From: CAZVXI01 sp964631295
GTDB lineage: Bacteria > Planctomycetota > Phycisphaerae > Phycisphaerales > SM1A02
Length of the DNA stretch: 7,464 bases
Assembly: GCA_964631295.1 (NCBI GenBank)
Contig: CAZVXI010000157.1
Location: 1-7,464, forward strand
Direction of reading: 5' to 3'
Under the pieces are notes generated by a model that worked only from the letters and a program-made list of their open reading frames with translations, was not told where the DNA came from and did not search any database. Shown in pieces: positions 1-7,464 of this stretch; within the stretch, counting starts at the first letter, position 1, and each line of letters opens with the position of its first letter. A program made the translations under genes and the position numbers.

Positions 1-119
1 AGCTGACGCGGTAACCAATCCGGGCAGTCAGCCGGCTGTGCGACCAGGGTGTGAACAGGATCAAGGACGAGCGACTGCAGGATTATGAGTGGAGAACGAC
101 ATTGGAAAAGATGAGTCAT
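1..119 (-). CDS. Partial gene of unknown function, start overlapping the queD stop
   Basis: An open frame starts at an ATG whose complement is at 117-119. It shares ATGA with the queD stop codon (TGA at 116-118) and stays open to the left edge, giving 39 complete codons. It begins MTHLFQCRSPLIILQSL and continues with a hydrophobic stretch and the segment QPADCPDWLP. I recognise no family in this fragment. The ATGA junction is typical of translational coupling, which argues that it is a real gene in the queD operon. No strong Shine-Dalgarno sequence is visible, only GGTGA just before the ATG. The short length leaves open that this is a chance open frame. Confidence 0.42.
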   Translation of the reverse strand, partial: MTHLFQCRSPLIILQSLVLDPVHTLVAQPADCPDWLPRQ

Positions 120-472
120 TCACCGGCGTAGATACAACCGCTGGTGTTTGTCTCACTGACTTCGAGGCGGATGAGGATCGGCAGCACGGGTTTGAGTTGC
201 TGCCAGATCCATCGGGCGAGCATCTCGGTGGTGGGTAGCTGAAGGCCTTCGATGTCGTTGAGATACTTATGATCAAGTTGTCTGAGTATCGGCGACATGG
301 TCTGCTTGATGTCTGCAAAGTCTATGACCCAGCCAGTTGTCGGATCGACAACACCATTGACGACGACGCGAACTCGGTAGGAGTGGCCGTGCAGATGGTG
401 ACACTTGTGGTCGGGCGGGAGATGCTCGAGCCGATGGGCAGCTTCGAAGGTGAAGTCTTTGTAGATCTCCAT
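116..472 (-). CDS. queD: 6-carboxy-5,6,7,8-tetrahydropterin synthase (QueD, PTPS family)
   Basis: This 118-residue protein has the usual QueD length. QueD converts 7,8-dihydroneopterin triphosphate to 6-carboxytetrahydropterin, the second step from GTP toward preQ0 and queuosine, in the cytoplasm. The zinc ligands are visible as His13 (FEAAHRL), His28 and His30 (HLHGH). Catalytic Cys24 sits in CHHLHGH, His68 is in LDHKYLN, and Glu107 is in the C-terminal VSETNTSG motif. These match E. coli QueD C27/H71/H16/H31/H33/E110 with a constant offset of three. The start MEIYKDFTFEAAHRL was chosen because it fits the family N-terminus. The frame stays open upstream, but only through the tRNA gene. No good Shine-Dalgarno sequence precedes the ATG. 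It lies 123 nt downstream of tRNA-Glu on the same strand and overlaps the next gene by ATGA. No other queuosine gene is in the window. A eukaryotic-type PTPS role is less likely given the short length and CxxxHGH motif. Confidence 0.95.
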   Translation of the reverse strand: MEIYKDFTFEAAHRLEHLPPDHKCHHLHGHSYRVRVVVNGVVDPTTGWVIDFADIKQTMSPILRQLDHKYLNDIEGLQLPTTEMLARWIWQQLKPVLPILIRLEVSETNTSGCIYAGE

Positions 473-525
473 GGGGCGATACAGCCGTCGGGTGTGATCA
501 GGCGTCGGACCGGATTGCAGTGGAA

Positions 526-549
526 TCTCGGTCGTGGTCTCGGTCGTGG
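526..549. repeat. Two perfect tandem copies of a 12-bp unit between tRNA-Glu and queD
   Basis: TCTCGGTCGTGG at 526-537 is repeated immediately at 538-549, followed by the related GGCGTGGGG. It lies in the non-coding spacer between tRNA-Glu and queD. No function is evident. It may be simple slippage in low-complexity DNA. Confidence 0.6.
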
Positions 550-595
550 GCGTGGGGCGAAGTCGATCAGCGAGGATCTGGTCTTCGGAAGTGAA

Positions 596-668
596 CGACC
601 CCAAGGGGATTCGAACCCCTGTTGCCAGGATGAAAACCTGGAGTCCTTGGCCTCTAGACGATGGGGTC
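596..668 (-). tRNA. tRNA-Glu (anticodon UUC)
   Basis: The reverse complement folds as a 73-nt tRNA. The acceptor stem GACCCCA pairs perfectly with TGGGGTC, followed by discriminator G at 596. The D arm contains GTCTAGAGGCCAAGGAC, very close to bacterial tRNA-Glu. The anticodon stem CCAGG/CCTGG encloses loop TTTTCAT, giving anticodon UUC. The T arm is AGGGG-TTCGAAT-CCCCT. The CCA end is not encoded (GTT follows the discriminator), so CCA addition would be enzymatic. It lies upstream of queD on the same strand and has a plausible promoter at 685-712. No intron or mismatch is apparent. Confidence 0.97.
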
Positions 669-684
669 TCGTTTGAGGATGGCA

Positions 685-712
685 AGGATAGCCCGTTTCA
701 GCACGCAGACAA
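685..712 (-). promoter_or_regulatory. Probable sigma-70-type promoter for tRNA-Glu
   Basis: On the minus strand, TTGTCT (707-712) and TATCCT (685-690) are separated by 16 bp. Each box matches 4 of 6 consensus positions. The -10 box ends 16 nt before the tRNA 5' end, leaving room for a short leader removed by RNase P. No other good promoter is visible between the tRNA and the gene at 791. Confidence 0.55.
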
Positions 713-790
713 GTGTTCTGAAAGCGAGTTATCAGTGCTGAATCCGTATTTTCGGTCCACTGGCGGGGCGATGAATCCGATGCTGGAAGC

Positions 791-1279
791 ATGAGCGAGC
801 ATATGCCCAACGTTATGATGTCCGATAACCTCTGGAAGCGGATCGCGATCGCAGCGACTGCCTGCGTGCTGTTTGTTGTGCTGGCGAGTTCGTTCACGCC
901 GAACACGACCACGGCGGATCGGCCGAGGGCAAGCCCCGGGGATACTCCGATCGAGATGGCGATCCCGCCGACGCCTGTGAATGCGGCCCCTGCTTCCGAG
1001 CGCACGTCGGCGCCGGAGCAGGCCATCGGCGATGTGGCTCGTGCAGATGCCGACATTATCGGGACGATCGAAGGCAAGCGTTACAGCGTGACGATTCATG
1101 CTGCGTCAGAGGAGCCGTTGTACTCGGTGTACGATCGGCGGGCGGGGCTTGAAGTTGCATCGATGCTCAACGCAGATGAAGTTCGTGCTTCGTTCCCGGA
1201 CCTGCGAGATGTTCAGCGAGCGCTGCCAACTCAAACTGATCGCACGCAACTGATGTACGTCAACCCCAACGATGTTTGA
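791..1279 (+). CDS. Small single-pass membrane-anchored protein of unknown function
   Basis: This is a 162-residue protein with a short charged N-terminus (KR at 16-17), one hydrophobic segment at about residues 18-35 (IAIAATACVLFVVLASSF), and a Pro/Ala/Thr/Ser-rich linker to about residue 85. A compact C-terminal region at about 86-162 contains GTIEGKRYSVTIHA, LYSVYD, LNADEV and FPDL. Cys25 is inside the hydrophobic segment without a lipobox, so a lipoprotein is unlikely. The topology suggests N-terminus in and the soluble domain outside, or a signal-anchor. I do not recognise a named family, though the LYSVYD...ADEV...FPDL ending looks like a conserved small domain rather than noise. Other in-frame ATGs lie at 803, 815 and 818. 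The one at 791 has only a close GGAAG upstream, so the start is uncertain. The gene is divergent from tRNA-Glu and convergent with dnaE2, so it is probably transcribed alone. Confidence 0.75.
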   Translation: MSEHMPNVMMSDNLWKRIAIAATACVLFVVLASSFTPNTTTADRPRASPGDTPIEMAIPPTPVNAAPASERTSAPEQAIGDVARADADIIGTIEGKRYSVTIHAASEEPLYSVYDRRAGLEVASMLNADEVRASFPDLRDVQRALPTQTDRTQLMYVNPNDV

Positions 1280-1287
1280 TCTGCGTC

Positions 1288-1305
1288 GCAACGCGGACGC
1301 GTTGT
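1288..1305. terminator. Possible bidirectional hairpin between convergent genes
   Basis: GCAACGC (1288-1294) and GCGTTGT (1299-1305) form a 7-bp stem, the outermost pair being G-U, around a GGAC loop. It lies in the 51-nt gap between the stop of the 791-1279 gene and the stop of dnaE2, where a shared terminator would be expected. There is no U-tract on either strand, so it is not a canonical intrinsic terminator. Confidence 0.33.
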
Positions 1306-1330
1306 GCTCCATGCCTGCGGGCGAGATGCT

Positions 1331-4609
<3,279 letters not shown>

Positions 4610-4612
4610 GGC

Positions 4613-6256
4613 TTACATCCACCCGCCGTGCACGAACCACTGATGTGTGCCCACACGACGAAAAATCCACCACCATCGGCCGCGTTCATCCTGCACAGCG
4701 AAGTAGTCGCGAGCGCGGTTGCGCGATGCACTGATCGCTTTCCACCATGGTCCGATCACACGCTCCGGGCCGATGGTGTGCGTGATGTGCAGCAGATCAC
4801 CACCCCAGCGCATCTGCATGAGTGGGCCATCCGGCGACATCGCTGTGACATCAACCGAGCGAGGCCGGGCAAGCAGCACAGGCGGCCGACGATGCCGATG
4901 TATGCGCTGTGCGCGTTCACGCCTTGCGCGATGCCTGCGAACTGGCTGCTGCATCGCACCGATGAAGCGCACTGCATGCTCCGGCAGGTGGCTTTCGACC
5001 AGCGCAGCTCGCAGCACCCGTTCGCTGCTCAGGCGATTGCTGAGCGTGTCAATCGTCTCCGCAAGTTCGCGCGCCGTGCTTGCGGCATGGGTGGTGTCAG
5101 AGATCGCGTGATGTTCCCGCTGCATATGCGCGATCTTGTGAACCCGCCGGGCTGTCAGTGTGATGGCTTCAACGCCGTAGCCAAGGTGAGCACGCTCCAG
5201 ATGCGGCCGCAACAGACTCCAGAGATGCTTCGCATGCCGGCTGCTTCGGCTCACCTGCAGGCTGATGTGATGCGGCTCACAATCGCTGCGTTCCAGCACA
5301 AGATCAAGATGCCGCATGCCGCTTTCGCAGTGCAGCAGTTGGTCGCAGAGTTCTGCCAGCAACTCTTGTGTGGCCAGTTCGATCGCCTGAATCTGTTTGA
5401 CCGGCCCATTGAACTGGCGAGAGACACGCAGCAGCGCGCGAGGACGCACCGGCGTGACTGGCTCCATTACGTGGCCGAGCGCCTGATCGATGCGCATGAT
5501 GACATCGCTGCCGAATCGAGATGGCAAACTGCTGCGTGGCAAATCCAGCAGGTGGCCGATCGTGCTCACGCCGATCTCTGCGCAAGCATGTTCGATGTCT
5601 GCATCCAGTCGCAGGGCTCGCAGAGGAAGATCGTGGAGTGTTGTTCGCAGATCGTCTGATGAGATGACGGCAGTGTCATCTGCGCCGAATCGCGCGACAG
5701 CCCACGCGCAGCCGAGCGTCGGCGCTGATGCGATGCGCGCCTCGAAGCCGAGTTGCTGCACTGCATCACGCAACTGTGCGAGCAGGTTCAACTCCCCGCC
5801 GTACAGCCGTTCACAGCCGCTGATGTCTGCCAGCAGGCCCGGCATGGCACGTGTTGCATCGCAACCGTCGGCATCATCCGGATCCGGCATCACAAGCGGG
5901 GCGTAGCGCATCGCCCAGGCAGCCAGACGCTCGAGCGCCGCTGCATCGGCGGCCGGATCGTGCTGCCAGTTGTGGACGATGAACCCACCCAGCAGGGCCT
6001 TGGCATGCGCGATGGACATGCCAGGCTTCACGCCACGCGATGCCGCACACGCACAGCCGAGCACCACCTCTTCACGCGCTGCAATCGTCCGCATCAGCAA
6101 GATGGCCTCGCGCCGACACTGCTTATCCAGTGCGGCGCTGCGGTCGATCTCGTTGCTGCCGCGGCGTGTTGATAATGATCGGCCCCGGCCGAGCCGCCGT
6201 CGCAGGCGGTCGATCGGCCACATCGGCAGATACAGCGACAATACCCTCCGGCGCAC
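4613..6256 (-). CDS. imuB: ImuB, catalytically degenerate Y-family polymerase-like mutasome adaptor
   Basis: This 547-residue protein starts MRRRVLSLYLPMWPIDRLRR, the characteristic ImuB N-terminus. A degenerate Y-family palm/finger region (about 1-270) includes ASRGVKPGMSIAHAKAL (72-88) and LLADISGCERLYGG (141-154). A little-finger-like region (about 275-375) follows. The ImuB-specific C-terminus contains VESHLPEHAVR (420-430), SPDGP and IGPWW, then RDYFAVQDERGRWWWIFR and WFVHGGWM. The Asp-Glu pair expected before the Y-family LDVTG motif is Pro139-Gly140, and the first metal-binding Asp of DinB enzymes is also absent, so it should not polymerise DNA. ImuB is known to bind the beta clamp, ImuA and DnaE2. 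I could not identify a clear clamp motif by eye. The start codon is GTG with GGAG seven bases upstream. The first 134 nt overlap imuA, and dnaE2 follows after one codon in the same frame. The segment at about 438-465 is unusually Arg/His-rich. Confidence 0.95.
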   Translation of the reverse strand: MRRRVLSLYLPMWPIDRLRRRLGRGRSLSTRRGSNEIDRSAALDKQCRREAILLMRTIAAREEVVLGCACAASRGVKPGMSIAHAKALLGGFIVHNWQHDPAADAAALERLAAWAMRYAPLVMPDPDDADGCDATRAMPGLLADISGCERLYGGELNLLAQLRDAVQQLGFEARIASAPTLGCAWAVARFGADDTAVISSDDLRTTLHDLPLRALRLDADIEHACAEIGVSTIGHLLDLPRSSLPSRFGSDVIMRIDQALGHVMEPVTPVRPRALLRVSRQFNGPVKQIQAIELATQELLAELCDQLLHCESGMRHLDLVLERSDCEPHHISLQVSRSSRHAKHLWSLLRPHLERAHLGYGVEAITLTARRVHKIAHMQREHHAISDTTHAASTARELAETIDTLSNRLSSERVLRAALVESHLPEHAVRFIGAMQQPVRRHRARRERAQRIHRHRRPPVLLARPRSVDVTAMSPDGPLMQMRWGGDLLHITHTIGPERVIGPWWKAISASRNRARDYFAVQDERGRWWWIFRRVGTHQWFVHGGWM

Positions 6257-7028
6257 CGCGTTGCTCCACGATCATGGTCATCTTTCCACCCGGCAATCCC
6301 TGCCTGTTCCATGCGGCCGCGTCCTTGCAGCGCAACCGTTCGATCTCCCAGCGCGGGTGGCAGTGCTGTGTCGGCACCGGAGACACCCGCCAGCGATGAT
6401 GCGCCACCGAAAGCACGGCACGCTCCTCCGGTTTCCGCCAGAACATCGCCAACCCATGCCCGGCTTCCGCAGCAAGTTGCAGCCGCCGCGACTGGGCCAT
6501 GTCGATGCCCCGGCCGTCAGCCACGACCGCCAGCGTTGCTCTGCTTCGCAACACAAGGTCGATCGCCCACACACGCACCGCCCGGTCGGCAGGCAGATCG
6601 ACGAAAATACTCCGCTCCAGCAGGCCTCCCCCGGAAACTGTGCCCGGGTTGCCTTGATGTTGTTGTGCCCCGGGCTTGCTGTTTCCGGAAGCCTGGGCCA
6701 GTGCCTGCGGATACGGCCAGCATGCACGCCCCATCCAGAAAACCGCTCCCCCGGACAGGGCATCTGCCAGCACGGGCTGAGCGGTCCCCTGAGCGTGCAT
6801 GGCCATCTCCATCGCATGCCCGATGAGATCAATCATGAACGCGAGCGGCGGGGCATCAGCGAACCACTCATGCGATGCCCGCCGGGCGATCTCGCCCCAG
6901 CCCGTTTCGACCGACTTCGCCGCATTTCCACGGTTTCCGGTCGATGAGCCGCCCCGGTCGCGGTCCTGCACCGCTTCCATCATCGCGGCGAGTTCGGAAA
7001 TCGACATGGCTCGTGCGGCATCTGACAT
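6123..7028 (-). CDS. imuA: ImuA, RecA-like SOS mutagenesis accessory protein
   Basis: This 301-residue protein is read from ATG at 7028. It lacks a convincing Walker A motif but carries the ImuA core. GWGEIARRASHEWF (43-56) lies where the family has a GWxxLD-type segment. SIFVDLPADRAVRVWAIDLV (140-159) and the near-invariant QSRRLQLAAEAGHGLAMFWR (179-198) follow, then HRWRVSP (211-217) and PRWEIERLRCK (225-235). ImuA is required with ImuB and DnaE2 for induced mutagenesis. It resembles RecA/SulA and probably helps recruit or stabilise the mutasome. Residues after about 256 form a Pro/Arg/Ala-rich tail that coincides with the imuB overlap and looks dispensable. The start was chosen because a good promoter ends 12 nt upstream. 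The frame runs open to 7340, but that region contains the promoter. A second ATG at 7007 (MSISELAAMMEAV) is a possible alternative. Neither has a Shine-Dalgarno sequence. Confidence 0.9.
   Translation of the reverse strand: MSDAARAMSISELAAMMEAVQDRDRGGSSTGNRGNAAKSVETGWGEIARRASHEWFADAPPLAFMIDLIGHAMEMAMHAQGTAQPVLADALSGGAVFWMGRACWPYPQALAQASGNSKPGAQQHQGNPGTVSGGGLLERSIFVDLPADRAVRVWAIDLVLRSRATLAVVADGRGIDMAQSRRLQLAAEAGHGLAMFWRKPEERAVLSVAHHRWRVSPVPTQHCHPRWEIERLRCKDAAAWNRQGLPGGKMTMIVEQRGAPEGIVAVSADVADRPPATAARPGPIIINTPRQQRDRPQRRTG
6264..6267 (-). promoter_or_regulatory. Shine-Dalgarno sequence that sets the imuB GTG start
   Basis: GGAG on the minus strand at 6267-6264 is followed by a 7-nt spacer and GTG at 6256-6254. 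It lies inside the imuA coding region and supports the GTG start that encodes MRRRVLSLYLP, consistent with translational coupling to imuA. Confidence 0.7.
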
Positions 7029-7040
7029 AAGGAGTTCGTT

Positions 7041-7069
7041 AGGGTATCTGTTCGGAGTATGTTTGTCAA
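7041..7069 (-). promoter_or_regulatory. Sigma-70-type promoter of the imuA-imuB-dnaE2 operon
   Basis: On the minus strand a perfect TTGACA -35 box (7064-7069) is followed by exactly 17 bp and a TACCCT -10 box (7041-7046, 4 of 6 consensus). The expected transcription start is near 7034, about six bases before the imuA ATG at 7028, so the mRNA would be almost leaderless. No other promoter is evident inside the cassette, where coding regions overlap or abut, so all three genes probably depend on this one. Confidence 0.7.
7050..7064. promoter_or_regulatory. Candidate LexA box (GTTC-N7-GTTT) inside the imuA promoter
   Basis: The plus strand reads GTTC-ggagtat-GTTT, a one-mismatch version of the GTTC-N7-GTTC direct repeat bound by LexA in Alphaproteobacteria. 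It occupies the spacer and touches the -35 box, where a repressor would block RNA polymerase. A further GTTC half-site is at 7034-7037, over the predicted transcription start. imuA-imuB-dnaE2 cassettes are usually LexA-controlled, but this organism's LexA specificity is unknown and lexA is not in the window. Confidence 0.45.
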
Positions 7070-7088
7070 CTCTTGAGGGGACAAACAT
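7059..7088. promoter_or_regulatory. Perfect 9-bp inverted repeat overlapping the imuA -35 box
   Basis: ATGTTTGTC (7059-7067) and GACAAACAT (7080-7088) are exact reverse complements separated by 12 bp, so the arm centres are 21 bp apart, or two helical turns. The left arm covers most of the TTGACA -35 box and overlaps the GTTC-N7-GTTT element. This geometry suits a dimeric or tetrameric repressor. It could instead be an RNA hairpin in a plus-strand transcript reading toward 7090. Confidence 0.5.
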
Positions 7089-7089
7089 C

Positions 7090-7395
7090 ATGCGAACGAA
7101 GAAGAACTGCTTCGCGGCCTCCACCCTCGGCCAACCCCGAATCGCGCCTCGCACCCAGGGTTCAACACCCCCGGATTCCAGCACCGTGCAACCGTCGTGC
7201 TGTATGGCCATCATCCGGCGGGCGCATCCACAGCAGCGGTTTGCGACAGCAGGAGGGCGGCGGCCACTCACACTGCGGCTGCCGGAGAGCGGTGATTGGA
7301 TGTCGAGTCCTGCTGCGCGAGCGATCAATCGGCGCAACAACTGCGCGAAGCTGGCGGAGAACAGCGCTGTTCAGCGGCAGAACTTTGCTGTGTAG
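7090..7395 (+). CDS. Doubtful small ORF divergent from imuA
   Basis: A 101-codon frame starts at ATG 7090, nine bases after a good Shine-Dalgarno-like GAGGGG (7075-7080). It begins MRTKKNCFAASTLGQ, is rich in Arg, Ala, Pro and Cys, and matches no family I know. It ends at TAG 7393-7395 inside the 21-bp repeat block. Past that stop the same frame stays open to the right edge and repeats the peptide motif VQRQNF, as if one stop codon interrupted a longer repeat-bearing frame. The start context and divergent position favour a gene. The composition and lack of a clear promoter argue against one. It may be a decayed reading frame or chance. Confidence 0.22.
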   Translation: MRTKKNCFAASTLGQPRIAPRTQGSTPPDSSTVQPSCCMAIIRRAHPQQRFATAGGRRPLTLRLPESGDWMSSPAARAINRRNNCAKLAENSAVQRQNFAV

Positions 7396-7439
7396 CCGGA
7401 GAACTCTGATGTTCAGCGGCAGAACTTCGATTCCATGCC
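7356..7439. repeat. Four tandem copies of a 21-bp repeat with GAAC in fixed phase
   Basis: Units lie at 7356-7376, 7377-7397, 7398-7418 and 7419-7439. Each starts GGAGAAC or GCAGAAC, with GAAC at 7359, 7380, 7401 and 7422, exactly 21 bp apart. The first and third units share GTTCAGCG and the second and fourth share GCAGAACTT, giving a higher-order 42-bp period with 31 of 42 identical positions. A weak extra unit may precede at 7335-7355. The first unit contains the perfect 14-bp palindrome GAACAGCGCTGTTC (7359-7372). The 21-bp period equals seven codons, so a heptad-repeat coding origin is possible on either strand. Confidence 0.8.
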
Positions 7440-7464
7440 GCGACGCGGCACACGGGAGCCGCTC

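Larger units (their letters stand above)
7029..7464. other. imuA upstream region with no confidently identified gene
   Basis: These 436 bases hold the imuA promoter and two overlapping operator-like elements (7041-7088), a doubtful plus-strand ORF (7090-7395) and a block of four 21-bp tandem repeats (7356-7439). A minus-strand frame is also open from the right edge to a TGA at 7162-7164. Its translation is rich in Arg, Pro and Cys and resembles no family I know. I see no RNA gene, transposase remnant or terminator here. Confidence 0.6.

Noticed and set aside
473..685. N-terminal extension of queD up to 685
   Set aside because: The open frame passes through tRNA-Glu, and the QueD family starts at MEIYKDFTFEAAH.
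322..1077. 251-codon minus-strand frame across the tRNA, queD and the 791-1279 gene
   Set aside because: It overlaps three better supported features in the wrong frame or strand and has no recognisable motif.
5970..6947. 325-codon plus-strand open frame
   Set aside because: It is antisense to imuB and imuA, with a translation dominated by Arg, Pro, His and Ser.
7029..7340. N-terminal extension of imuA up to 7340
   Set aside because: The extension contains the imuA promoter and operator-like dyad and reads as low-complexity Arg/Cys-rich sequence. The family-like protein begins at or just after 7028.
7359..7372. GAACAGCGCTGTTC as a Bacillus-type LexA box
   Set aside because: The Bacillus-type box has GAAC and GTTC separated by four bases, but here the gap is six. 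The palindrome is also one unit of a repeat block about 300 bp from the imuA promoter.
7356..7439. CRISPR array
   Set aside because: The 21-bp units are contiguous without unique spacers and are imperfect, and no cas gene is present.
7162..7464. Minus-strand frame open from the right edge, with heptads such as VLPLNIR
   Set aside because: The heptads follow directly from the 21-bp repeats, and the remaining 60 or so residues are Arg/Pro/Cys-rich with no start visible. It is kept as a possibility in the repeat finding, not called a gene.

Overview
The window carries a complete three-gene SOS mutagenesis cassette on the minus strand, in the order imuA (start 7028), imuB (start 6256), dnaE2/imuC (start 4609, stop 1331). 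To its left are an oppositely oriented small membrane-anchored protein gene (791-1279, +), a tRNA-Glu(UUC) gene (596-668, -), a queD gene for 6-carboxytetrahydropterin synthase (116-472, -), and the first 39 codons of a gene that overlaps the queD stop and runs off the left edge. The right end (7029-7464) holds the imuA control region, a block of 21-bp tandem repeats and one doubtful small ORF.

The DNA is GC-rich and clearly bacterial, with a tRNA gene lacking an encoded CCA. The imuA-imuB-dnaE2 set occurs in many bacteria without a umuDC-type Pol V, including Proteobacteria, Planctomycetota, Verrucomicrobiota and Acidobacteriota. The small hypothetical protein ends in a pattern (LYSVYD...G...L.ADEV...FPDL) that I loosely associate with planctomycete (Phycisphaerae-like) hypothetical proteins. 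That assignment is a low-confidence impression.

In the cassette, DnaE2 is the C-family polymerase with its catalytic aspartates intact (PDIDIDF, and the later KVDVLGL). ImuB is a Y-family-like protein that has lost the catalytic acidic pair and keeps the ImuB-specific C-terminal region, so it should act as an adaptor. ImuA is the RecA-like accessory protein. The genes are tightly packed: imuA and imuB overlap by 134 nt, and the imuB stop and dnaE2 start are separated by one codon in the same reading frame. They should be transcribed together from one promoter upstream of imuA (-35 TTGACA, 17-bp spacer, -10 TACCCT). A GTTC-N7-GTTT element resembling the GTTC-N7-GTTC LexA box lies inside this promoter, and a perfect 9-bp dyad with arms two helical turns apart overlaps its -35 box. 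The predicted transcript would be almost leaderless.

On the left, tRNA-Glu has its own plausible promoter. queD follows it on the same strand with no recognisable promoter or terminator between them, so readthrough from the tRNA promoter is possible.

I found no CRISPR array, transposase, phage gene or toxin-antitoxin pair. The least explained part is the upstream control region and the 21-bp repeat block at the right edge.
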